Part shown: piece after piece, positions 1-5,769 of the stretch
How positions within the stretch are numbered: the stretch's first letter is position 1
Layout of the letters: the number at the start of each line of letters is the position of its first letter
Assembly (NCBI GenBank): GCA_009665115.1
Contig: WJXE01000049.1
Coordinates: forward strand, 1 to 9,975
Length of the DNA: 9,975 bases
From: Nitrosopumilales archaeon
Lineage (GTDB): Archaea > Thermoproteota > Nitrososphaeria > Nitrososphaerales > Nitrososphaeraceae
Reading direction: 5' to 3'
Program-made: the position numbers and the translations under genes
Notes under the pieces: generated by a model
What the model was told of the DNA's origin: nothing
Database searches by the model: none
Seen by the model: only the letters and a program-made list of their open reading frames with translations

Positions 1-286
1 AACTAATACAGAAGCGGCTGCGAATAGGATGTTTAATTAGATTTTCAAGAAATAAGATCAGCAAGCTGCTCATATCGCATGGATATGAACGAGCAATGAT
101 TTGACCGGCCATTCTGGTATCCTCTAGGCAACCCGTCACCTACATCGAGCAGATGTCAGAACAACAGCCATACTCACTTACCAAATTAATTTACGAACGA
201 GTGGCAGTCAGCGCGTTCATTATCCTTCTTAATTCTATCGCTAGACAATACCGTTTATTGCGGGTGGTTATATCAAAGTCGCCGGG
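1..286. other. Left-edge region without a convincing gene
   Basis: Nothing here is recognisable. One + frame runs from base 3 to a TAA at 294-296, broken only by a TGA at 102-104. Its second half could be read as a 47-residue protein from an ATG at 153 (starting MSEQQPYSLTK). A minus frame is also open from 112 to the window edge. At this base composition, open stretches of 35-50 codons are expected by chance in 300 bases, and no motif marks any of them as real. A degraded gene or the tail of a gene to the left cannot be excluded. Confidence 0.4.
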
Positions 287-302
287 TATAAGATAATAAA
301 AT
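287..302 (+). promoter_or_regulatory. TATA box of the rhodanese gene
   Basis: The element TATAAGATAATAAAATA begins 37 bases before the ATG at 324. Archaeal TATA boxes lie about 25-30 bases before the transcription start, so the transcript should begin within a few bases of the start codon. The same spacing is seen for the genes at 1698, 3444 and 5147. Confidence 0.6.
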
Positions 303-306
303 ACTG

Positions 307-340
307 ATGCAGCTTGTTATGACATGCAACTTGTTATTGC
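307..340 (+). repeat. Imperfect 17-base tandem duplication over the rhodanese start
   Basis: Copy one (307-323) and copy two (324-340) match at 14 of 17 positions and share ATGCA-CTTGTTAT. Each copy starts with an ATG reading MQLV. Because 17 is not a multiple of three, the first ATG opens a different frame that ends at TAA 352-354 after 15 codons. The second ATG is the one in frame with the sulfurtransferase. Confidence 0.75.
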
Positions 341-1136
341 TTCTAAACAGTTAAGCGACTTATTATATGATCAAGGACAGAAAAGGTTGCTCTTGATTGA
401 TACTAGGCCATTTTCTGATTATATTAAAGGACACATTCCAGGCGCGGTAAACATGGACTTGATGCAGTTTCATTGGATTGATAGTTCTAAACAAGGAATC
501 AAGCAGTTTAATAGTCATATGAGGCTTCTACTCTCAAATATCGGAGTAACGAAAGACAAGATTGCGGTATTTTATGATGATATTTCTGGTCCTTCCTCAG
601 CTAGAGGAGTTTGGTTACTACTTTATTTCTCGCATAAAAGAGTAGCCCTCCTCGACGGTGGATATCAGGGATGGAAAAATAAGGGAAACAGAATAGAGAC
701 GAAGACCAATCCTTTTACTCATTCTAATTTTGACAGCCGAGCTAATCCGCAAATCCTTGCCGACCTGAGGCGCGTTAGGTCTGCAATAAAGAACACAAAG
801 TCAGTTGCACTCATCGATACGCGTTCAAAATTTGAATATGAGGGCTCTGTTGTACGTGCAGCTAGCGCCGGGCATATACCTTCAGCGATTAATATAGATT
901 GGAATAATAACGTTGACGATAACGGATTTTTCAAAGATCCGGAGAAGCTACGACGTATTTATTCCGGTATTAACAAAGATGCCGAAATCCTCACATACTG
1001 CCAGGGCGGATATAGAGCTGCTAATACATTTATAGCGCTAAAAGTGCTCGGCTATCAAAACGTCAAAATGTATTTAGGATCGTGGGGAGAATGGGGCAAT
1101 AGAATGGACCTCCCTATTAGCATGTCAAGTCAATAG
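324..1136 (+). CDS. Two-domain rhodanese-type sulfurtransferase
   Basis: A cytoplasmic sulfurtransferase of the thiosulfate / 3-mercaptopyruvate type, moving sulfane sulfur from a donor to an acceptor through a cysteine persulfide. The 270 residues hold two rhodanese domains in tandem. The N-terminal domain (about 5-125) has the LIDTR strand at 24-28 and GHIPGA at 36-41, but DDISG at 85-89 where an active-site loop would be, so it carries no catalytic Cys. The C-terminal domain (about 145-265) has LIDTR at 163-167, GHIPSA at 183-188 and the active loop CQGGYR at 226-231 with Cys226 as nucleophile. The closing motif GSWGEWGN (252-259) is typical of this family. Length matches bacterial and archaeal SseA/TST-like proteins. 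It is monocistronic. The ATG at 324 is favoured because it fits the TATA spacing; an upstream ATG at 307 is out of frame. The physiological donor is not decided by sequence. Confidence 0.93.
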   Translation: MQLVIASKQLSDLLYDQGQKRLLLIDTRPFSDYIKGHIPGAVNMDLMQFHWIDSSKQGIKQFNSHMRLLLSNIGVTKDKIAVFYDDISGPSSARGVWLLLYFSHKRVALLDGGYQGWKNKGNRIETKTNPFTHSNFDSRANPQILADLRRVRSAIKNTKSVALIDTRSKFEYEGSVVRAASAGHIPSAINIDWNNNVDDNGFFKDPEKLRRIYSGINKDAEILTYCQGGYRAANTFIALKVLGYQNVKMYLGSWGEWGNRMDLPISMSSQ

Positions 1137-1236
1137 GTGATACGCATATGTTTAGTCAGGGCGTGGCGACACTCCCACAAACGACAAAAATAATAGATAA
1201 AGCAAAGTTATTTTATTAAGTTTGATCTATATAGGT

Positions 1237-1350
1237 ATGGGAATAGGAGACGAGCTTCTGCATCATCCGGTTTGTCAAGTATGCGGCAAAGAGTTCAAGA
1301 ATATTCATGAACTAGCAGTACATATAGAACATAGAAGCAGCAACGCATAA
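1237..1350 (+). CDS. C2H2 zinc-finger microprotein (37 aa)
   Basis: The 37 residues start at the ATG at 1237 and contain one classical zinc finger: C13-x2-C16-x3-F20-x5-L26-x2-H29, with H32 as the likely fourth ligand. Spacing through the first His is exactly canonical, including the hydrophobic Phe and Leu. The last His pair is H-x2-H instead of the usual H-x3 to x5-H, which is unusual. Single-finger proteins of this size are common in Nitrososphaeria and are assumed to bind nucleic acid or mediate protein contacts; that role is inferred, not shown. An AT-rich stretch (about 1193-1219) could supply the promoter. The gene stands alone between the rhodanese and DUF6659-like genes. The motif argues against a chance open frame. 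Confidence 0.72.
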   Translation: MGIGDELLHHPVCQVCGKEFKNIHELAVHIEHRSSNA

Positions 1351-1413
1351 AAAACCCGCAAAATTCTTGGTAATATTTGTCTGATAACGAATGGTCTATT
1401 TTTTTTGTTTTCA

Positions 1414-1692
1414 TCAGTCATGGTATACTCTGCAGAATCGATATCGTCTCAAAGGTGAAGGTCTGAATAGAATTTTCTTAGCCAATATCAGATATGAGTC
1501 AAATTTAATCACGCCACGCCTGCTCAGGCAAATGCTCTGAACGCCAACTTGTCCTGCTACAAGCTCCGCTTGATATTCGACTTGTAGGGCATTGGTCAAG
1601 TAGTCGTACGTGGAGCTAGATCCATTGTCGTTATTGCCATCGTAGTACAACCATTCAAAAGTATAAAAGTAAGTCTTTTTGAGGTTACATCG
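1414..1692 (-). other. Open minus-strand frame, unrecognised
   Basis: A minus frame is open for about 92 codons between stops at 1695-1693 and 1416-1414. It has no ATG; a TTG at 1650-1648 would give 78 residues. The beginning is rich in Tyr, Asn, Gly and Ser (for example YYDGNNDNGSSSTYDYL), unlike simple AT-rich noise, but there is no recognisable domain and the second half looks random. It overlaps the promoter of the gene at 1698. It may be the remnant of a gene or a chance frame; about one frame this long is expected by chance in the non-coding part of the window. Confidence 0.2.
1662..1669 (+). promoter_or_regulatory. TATA box of the DUF6659-like gene
   Basis: TATAAAAG starts 36 bases before the ATG at 1698, the same spacing as at the other promoters in the window. 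It implies a leaderless or very short-leadered mRNA. Confidence 0.65.
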
Positions 1693-1697
1693 TCAGA

Positions 1698-2102
1698 ATG
1701 AAGCAGTTCTTTCAACAATTTTGTAATGACGTTATGACTTTAGATCCATCAATTCGCTTCGTGGGAGTTGCTGATGAACATGGACTTTTGCTTTCGATGT
1801 CTGAGCGCAAAGATCTGAAGCCATTATTAAACTTGGAGGAAACACAGCAATATGCAATAACTGCGGCGACACGCCAATATACTAGAATAAGATGGCAGAA
1901 TCTGTTGGGCAAAATAGATTACACATGCTCGCATTACGATAAGTTACTTCGAGCCACGATCCCTCTAACAGATAAAAATAACCATCTTTCCTATGTAATT
2001 ATGTTTACATTCGACGTTGAGACAGCTAATTTTCATGAGATTATAATGAATAAAATAATACCACTCATTAATCGAAATTCAAAACACTTTGTTCTGCCGT
2101 AA
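1698..2102 (+). CDS. DUF6659-like small protein, possibly roadblock-type fold
   Basis: A 134-residue soluble protein without signal peptide or membrane segment. It starts with an amphipathic helix, followed by the strand-turn-strand RFVGVADEHGLLLS (20-33), a charged helix ending in ATRQYTRI (57-64), then a LLGKIDYTCSHYDKLLRATIPL block (69-90) and a long strand YVIMFTFDVE (99-108) before a C-terminal helix. This order and the 'what is this and is it mine' phrase near residue 22-30 match what I know as DUF6659, a family expanded in Nitrososphaeria. The alternation of helices and strands resembles roadblock/LC7 domains, which act as small GTPase or scaffold partners, but that is inference. No catalytic residues are visible. 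ATG chosen by TATA spacing. It is monocistronic and converges on aIF1A. Confidence 0.65.
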   Translation: MKQFFQQFCNDVMTLDPSIRFVGVADEHGLLLSMSERKDLKPLLNLEETQQYAITAATRQYTRIRWQNLLGKIDYTCSHYDKLLRATIPLTDKNNHLSYVIMFTFDVETANFHEIIMNKIIPLINRNSKHFVLP

Positions 2103-2111
2103 TGACTTATC

Positions 2112-2125
2112 TATTCAATTGAATA
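2112..2125. promoter_or_regulatory. 14-base perfect palindrome after the DUF6659-like gene
   Basis: TATTCAATTGAATA reads the same on both strands and lies ten bases beyond the stop codon, followed by AATAAAT. It could be a factor-binding site or part of a 3' end. AT-rich DNA produces such palindromes easily, so the functional claim is weak. Confidence 0.3.
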
Positions 2126-2276
2126 AATAAATCGAATTTGTAGTCGTGTTGGATATTCGAGCAACCGAATGTGTTCTCGGTCGCGATAAATGCTGAATAA
2201 ACAAATTCAGCTCATTTTAGGTCAGGTAAATGCTACTGAAATGGATAGATATGTGTTTATGGTGTCCAATGGTTCT

Positions 2277-2324
2277 GCTACAACTGCATATTGCGCCGTT
2301 GTAGCCCCCCCGTTGGGCAGACGG
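2277..2324. terminator. Two adjacent GC-rich hairpins between convergent genes
   Basis: The first is a perfect 8-bp stem, GCTACAAC (2277-2284) with GTTGTAGC (2298-2305), around a 13-base loop. It runs directly into a run of seven C. The second is CCCGT (2309-2313) with ACGGG (2320-2324) around TGGGCAG and ends six bases before the aIF1A stop codon. The site lies where the + gene ending at 2102 and the - gene ending at 2330 converge, so a bidirectional transcript end or stabilising 3' structure fits. Archaeal termination normally relies on T-rich runs rather than stems, and none follows here, so a small structured RNA is an alternative. Confidence 0.45.
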
Positions 2325-2329
2325 GAGCC

Positions 2330-2620
2330 CTACTTTAGGCCTTCTAGATATCCATCCTGCTCCAGCTTCTCTGCGTGTGCGGCAATATATCGCCATACAA
2401 TATCTGCCTTTTCCGCTTGAAAGTCCCATGGAGCAATTAACACTAAGTCATTATCTCGGATCCACATTCTACGTTTAATTTTCCCTCGAATACGGCAAGT
2501 TCTAACCTTGCCATCTGTGCATCTTACAATAATATTGTCCCCCCCAACAAGTTTGATGACACGACCAAGCAACTCGCCTTGCTGCGGCCTAACCAATTCT
2601 TTGAGATGAGATTCACTCAA
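2330..2620 (-). CDS. eIF1A: Translation initiation factor aIF1A
   Basis: The archaeal counterpart of bacterial IF1 and eukaryotic eIF1A. It binds the A site of the small ribosomal subunit and helps place initiator tRNA and mRNA. The 96 residues form an OB fold: QGELLGRVIKLVGGDNIIVR (14-33), then DGKVRTCRIRGKIKRRMWIR (36-55), the basic RNA-binding face, then DNDLVLIAPWDFQ (56-68) and the C-terminal DIVWRY (73-78) helix region. These are signature segments. No ATG or GTG exists in frame before the upstream TAG at 2683-2681; the first usable start is TTG at 2620-2618, preceded by an AAAGGA-like Shine-Dalgarno six bases upstream. The in-frame codons before it read LGKRKV, which resembles the N-terminus I recall for relatives (MGKRKV), so the true start may be six codons upstream at the TTA at 2638-2636, or a sequence change hit the original ATG. 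Confidence 0.93.
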   Translation of the reverse strand: MSESHLKELVRPQQGELLGRVIKLVGGDNIIVRCTDGKVRTCRIRGKIKRRMWIRDNDLVLIAPWDFQAEKADIVWRYIAAHAEKLEQDGYLEGLK

Positions 2621-2697
2621 TACTTTCCTTTTGCCTAAGTCGAAAACCCCACAATCTATCGATTCAACGAAGTTAAAAATCTATATGCTACTACGAG

Positions 2698-2709
2698 CTA
2701 TTATAATAG
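2698..2709. promoter_or_regulatory. Palindromic TATA element upstream of aIF1A
   Basis: CTATTATAATAG is a perfect 12-base palindrome and TATA-like on both strands. On the minus strand it would start a transcript near 2677, giving aIF1A a leader of roughly 55 bases. On the plus strand it would start transcription near 2730, within a GC-rich patch (about 2715-2752). A second minus-strand candidate box, TTTTTAAC at about 2671-2679, is closer to aIF1A. Confidence 0.4.
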
Positions 2710-2946
2710 ATTCTTCCGCTTAGGGGAGGGGCCTTCGGCAGCTTGTGGGAAAAAAAGAACTTCATTTATTTTGAAAAACCTCTGGATTCTTGGTAGTTAG
2801 AGTAAATCTGCTACACACACCTGGTTTCACGAAGAAGCTGGTAATTGCTTAAGAATGAAATTAACTAAAGAGGTATCTGATGAGTGTCTGATAATCCGTA
2901 GCAAGACTAAAATTACTCTTTTGTAAAGGTTTTTCGTATTTTTGCG
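2710..2946. other. Intergenic region with a GC-rich patch, no gene seen
   Basis: Between the aIF1A promoter and the Cys-rich microprotein there is no supportable coding frame. Bases about 2715-2752 are markedly rich in G and C (GGGGAGGGGCCTTCGGCAGC within it) in an AT-rich setting, followed by a run of seven A. In AT-rich archaea such islands often mark structured RNA, but I see no tRNA shape and no C/D-box pair at proper spacing. An AT-rich box around 2907-2915 may be the promoter of the next gene. Confidence 0.35.
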
Positions 2947-3111
2947 ATGAACGACGAATTATCTGAATGTTGTAAGAAAAGCACTCATTTAGACTGTAGT
3001 GATTGTGCTTGCAAGTGTCACATCCCAGGCACGATGGAATACATGTCTCGAAATATTGCTAGGCTCGAAAAAGAACGACCGGGAGTGGGGGACTCACTAC
3101 CGGGTTTTTAA
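2947..3111 (+). CDS. Cysteine-rich metal-binding microprotein (54 aa)
   Basis: The 54 residues from the ATG at 2947 carry Cys and His at C8, C9, H14, C17, C20, C22, C24 and H25, that is CC-x4-H-x2-C-x2-C-x-C-x-C-H. Six cysteines and two histidines within 18 residues do not arise from random AT-rich sequence and point to one or two bound zinc ions or an iron-sulfur site. The CxCxCH ending resembles small proteins common in Nitrososphaeria, whose function I do not know. The C-terminal part (26-54) is an amphipathic helix (YMSRNIARLEKERP) and a Gly/Pro tail. A TAAAATTA element sits about 39 bases before the start. It lies alone upstream of the ATPase-cyclase fusion gene on the same strand, with 332 bases between them. 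Confidence 0.68.
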   Translation: MNDELSECCKKSTHLDCSDCACKCHIPGTMEYMSRNIARLEKERPGVGDSLPGF

Positions 3112-3406
3112 TATTTTTATCAGCCCTCCTAGACTTTTAGCGCATGTTCCATTTTCAAAGTATCCTATTTGGTGCGTAGCCAACTCTGTAGACCATTCAT
3201 GCTTAACTTCGAAAGTTCACTCGCCGAAAAGTGTTATTATGTACGCAGTGTAACTCGGCCGACAGCGCAAAGTACAGACGAAAGTGGGATGGAATATTCG
3301 CATCGCTGCTGAACCATGACAAGGATGTTCTGAAGAAATTCCATAACTGACAATTTGGAACTGTTGTGAGTTAGTTTTCTTGGGAAACCTTAGGATGACA
3401 ACAACC
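3112..3406 (+). other. Gap before the fusion gene, with two weak small frames
   Basis: Two overlapping frames could be small proteins. A 37-codon frame starts at ATG 3199 (MLNFESSLAEKCYY) and ends at 3312. A 39-codon frame starts at GTG 3231, has CTQC near its start, and continues as a charged segment ending in DKDVLKKFHN before the TGA at 3348-3350. They overlap in different frames, so at most one is real, or a single small gene has suffered a frameshift near 3235-3245. Neither is recognised. Confidence 0.25.
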
Positions 3407-3414
3407 TATAAGTA
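3407..3414 (+). promoter_or_regulatory. TATA box of the ATPase-cyclase fusion gene
   Basis: TATAAGTA starts 37 bases before the ATG at 3444, matching the spacing at 287/324, 1662/1698 and 5111/5147. A short or absent leader is expected. Confidence 0.65.
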
Positions 3415-3443
3415 TTTACTAATAGATTTACACTCTCAGCTCA

Positions 3444-4886
3444 ATGCGGATTCCTGGCATATCACACTTGGTAGAAGGAGGTAGTCTTCCTAACAGCGTG
3501 TTACTTCTAATCGGTCCTGTGGGGGCGGGTAAAACCATGTACTGTCGACAATTCTTTATTGACGGTTTAGATAACAGGGATCATTGCATCTATATTAGCT
3601 CAACTTTATCAGAAAATCAATACAAAAATCTCTTCGCCAGCAGAATAGACCTGCCGGAACATTCCGTATTTATAAACCCATACCTAATCGAGGGACAAGA
3701 CAACGAGAAATTAGGCCTAGCATTAGAAAAGGTCAATGATATTTTAGATAGTATCTTGACCAACCGCACAACAACAAATAGTATGAATAATTCTGATGCA
3801 GTCAGTACCAATAACTACACCAACAGAGCAATTCTCTTGATTATTGATTCCTTGACACATTTATTTGCGATTTTCGGAGAAAGCCCAGTAATAAATTTCG
3901 TGACCCAACTTTATTTCCTTTTGAAGAAAATTGAAGGAAAGGCCATCTTTACCTTGACGACGCCTTCTCCAAACGAGTATGTAACCTTAAGTTCCATACT
4001 AGACGGGATACTTGAGATGAAGCTTGAAGGAGATAATGTGTTGACTAGGAATATCAGGATGCTTTCCATAAAAGGGCTACATCATAACCCTTCGTGGATC
4101 GATTTCACGATCAGCAATGATGGAAGCCTGATTTTCGCCGATCGATCGGCTTCGTTGCATTGTTATTTGTGCCAAAAACCTATTTTGGATGTCCCTATAA
4201 TGCATGCCGGCTTCCCTTTTCATGACTATCATGTGGAAACGTACAAGAAGCTTGCAGGAGTCTACGGTTTGAATATATCTGAGATTGGGATATCGTCAGA
4301 AGTCGTTGATGCTAATTTTTTCTATATAGATATAGTGGGGTTGTCTAATCCCTTATTATCTGTAACTAAACAGCGAGAAAAAATCGAGAACCTATTTGGT
4401 ATAGTCAAATCTTGTGACGCTTTTAAATCAGACGATATGAAAATCCATTTGCCCACAGGCGACGGCATGGTGATCGGATTTCTTTTAAATCCACAACTTC
4501 CACTAGAACTTGGTACACAGCTTCATCGAAAGCTTCGGCTCTATAACAGGAGCAAAGAATCACCGGATGATTTCATTGGTGTTAGGATAGGCTTGAGTTC
4601 AGGTCCAGTGTTTGCGGTGAATGATATTAAGAACAACCAAAACTTTTGGGGACCCGGCATAATATTAGCTCGTCGCGTTATGGAGATGGGCGATAATTGG
4701 CACATATTGATAGCAGACGTATTAGCGGAGAAATTGATACCATTGAGAGGTGAGTATAAAAAGATCATAAAATCTATCGGTTCTTATAATATTAAACATG
4801 GGCAAGCAATAAGGTTGTACTCCGCATATTCGAATGAATTTGGAAATCCGGAACCACCTCCCAAGAGAGATCTAGTCGCATTATGA
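3444..4886 (+). CDS. KaiC-like ATPase fused to a zinc knuckle and a class III cyclase-like domain
   Basis: A 480-residue cytoplasmic signalling protein. Residues about 1-235 form a RecA/KaiC-type P-loop domain: Walker A GPVGAGKT (24-31), the YISSTLSE strand (50-57), and Walker B AILLIID (129-135) followed by Ser. A short metal-binding segment follows: C240-x2-C243-x10-H254-x5-H260-x2-H263 with F258-H260 and YKKL, reminiscent of TRASH/YHS modules with His replacing Cys. Residues about 288-462 are a class III nucleotidyl cyclase homology domain: FYIDIVGLS (293-301) with metal Asp296, LPTGDG (336-341) with metal Asp340, VRIGLSSGPVF (380-390), and GPGIILARRVMEMGD (403-417). Both metal aspartates and Arg411 are present, but the transition-state Asn is Ile407 and the purine-selecting Lys position is Leu336. 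Cyclase activity is therefore doubtful; a nucleotide-binding or dimerising role is more likely. The in-frame sequence continues openly after the TGA. Confidence 0.88.
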   Translation: MRIPGISHLVEGGSLPNSVLLLIGPVGAGKTMYCRQFFIDGLDNRDHCIYISSTLSENQYKNLFASRIDLPEHSVFINPYLIEGQDNEKLGLALEKVNDILDSILTNRTTTNSMNNSDAVSTNNYTNRAILLIIDSLTHLFAIFGESPVINFVTQLYFLLKKIEGKAIFTLTTPSPNEYVTLSSILDGILEMKLEGDNVLTRNIRMLSIKGLHHNPSWIDFTISNDGSLIFADRSASLHCYLCQKPILDVPIMHAGFPFHDYHVETYKKLAGVYGLNISEIGISSEVVDANFFYIDIVGLSNPLLSVTKQREKIENLFGIVKSCDAFKSDDMKIHLPTGDGMVIGFLLNPQLPLELGTQLHRKLRLYNRSKESPDDFIGVRIGLSSGPVFAVNDIKNNQNFWGPGIILARRVMEMGDNWHILIADVLAEKLIPLRGEYKKIIKSIGSYNIKHGQAIRLYSAYSNEFGNPEPPPKRDLVAL

Positions 4887-5057
4887 CGAGGCAGGTTTTG
4901 GCCATTATTTGATTCTACCCTCAAATCTACGATTCCATCTCGTGCTGGTTGGCTCTTCAAGCCTATTTATGCGGATGCAATTCTTGCAAGATGTAAGAAG
5001 TGTAATGACGAACATATGGCACAAGCATGTCATAGCTACGATAATTCCTCTATGTAA
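4887..5057 (+). other. Open in-frame continuation after the fusion gene, with a Cys/His motif
   Basis: Directly after the TGA of the fusion gene, the same frame stays open for 56 codons to TAA 5055-5057. It contains C36-x2-C39-x3-H43-x4-C48-H49 (positions counted from 4887), a plausible zinc site, and ends DNSSM. It has no ATG, GTG or TTG ahead of the motif, so it cannot easily be an independent gene. It is either a former C-terminal extension cut off by a nonsense change, a read-through extension, the tail of a small gene that lost its start, or chance. The 90 bases beyond it hold only the next promoter. Confidence 0.35.
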
Positions 5058-5101
5058 ATTATCCTAATACATAACTATACAGGGTCAAACTAGTAAGCAA
5101 C

Positions 5102-5117
5102 TACATAATGTATAACT
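5102..5117 (+). promoter_or_regulatory. TATA box and overlapping inverted repeat of the exported-protein gene
   Basis: TATAACT (5111-5117) begins 36 bases before the ATG at 5147. It overlaps the inverted repeat TACAT-A-ATGTA (5102-5112). A regulator bound to this repeat would block TBP, so it could act as an operator, but the repeat is short and AT-rich. Confidence 0.5.
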
Positions 5118-5146
5118 GATGGGGAAACGCAAAATAAAGAGTCGGA

Positions 5147-5716
5147 ATGTATAAAGGGATTGCACCCAAGCTCGGAGTTGTTTCCGTCATTGCACTGTGC
5201 GGACTACTCATGGAGTCTTCATGGCATTCATATGCCAGTGCCAACTTCTTTCAGGGGAATTTTGGACTATTAATCAATAATGAGATTTCGTCATCATTAC
5301 CTTCGTCACCAATATCTTCTTCCGATGGTGCACTAAGAGGATTGCCAGTTAATAATAACCAAGGAGTATCAGGCAGCGGGAGCGGTTCGATTGCTTGCTC
5401 GGATGGTACGAGAGTTGAGGGTGGAAGCATATCGTTTGTTGCTTTCAAGAGCAATGTCCCCATACACGGAAGTTGGGAAGTTGTTAGTGTTCGCACTTCT
5501 GGTGCGTCGCAGAACACTGGGGGATCTTTTCAGACGGGGCATATTGGATCCGATCAATACACTCTTACTGGAAGACAAATTTCCGATAGCATCTGCAGAG
5601 GCAATCCACCTACGCCTGCTACGATTAGCGGACAATGTGGGCAAGGAGTAACTATAGAATTAAATGCTGATAACGGCGATAAAGGAATCTTTACAGGCGA
5701 CGTAACATGTTCTTAA
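5147..5716 (+). CDS. Secreted four-cysteine protein of unknown function
   Basis: A 189-residue exported protein. The N-terminus has a Lys (K8), a hydrophobic core (about 9-22) and a signal-peptidase-like site ASA at 30-32, predicting a mature protein from Asn33. A Ser/Pro/Asn-rich linker (about 45-82, ending GSGSGS) leads to a compact domain with four cysteines (C84, C150, C164, C188), likely two disulfide bonds outside the cell. The domain is rich in short strands with Gly/Thr/Ser turns (SFQTGHIGSDQYTLTG at 127-142, PATISGQCGQGVTIEL at 157-172, FTGDVTC at 182-188), suggesting a beta-sandwich. I associate this pattern with secreted proteins multiplied in group I.1b archaea; no enzymatic motif is seen. 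It may be a surface or matrix protein. Monocistronic, with its own TATA box. Confidence 0.72.
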   Translation: MYKGIAPKLGVVSVIALCGLLMESSWHSYASANFFQGNFGLLINNEISSSLPSSPISSSDGALRGLPVNNNQGVSGSGSGSIACSDGTRVEGGSISFVAFKSNVPIHGSWEVVSVRTSGASQNTGGSFQTGHIGSDQYTLTGRQISDSICRGNPPTPATISGQCGQGVTIELNADNGDKGIFTGDVTCS

Positions 5717-5769
5717 AAAAACTTGATATGCAATATATATTGGTATTCTTTTGCTTGTGCTACACATAG

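Noticed and set aside
2190..2420. 76-codon + frame reading MLNKQIQLILGQVNATEMDRY at its beginning
   Set aside because: It runs through the hairpin pair and 90 bases into aIF1A on the opposite strand, and has no promoter at the usual spacing or recognised domain. The first third alone might be a fragment.
2871..2895. TGATGA followed by CTGA, resembling C and D boxes of a guide RNA
   Set aside because: The boxes are only a few bases apart and no second pair lies at a proper distance.
5369..5651. Alternative frames on both strands inside the exported-protein gene
   Set aside because: They are shadows: the gene has a signal peptide, cysteine pattern and promoter, and the other frames have none of these.
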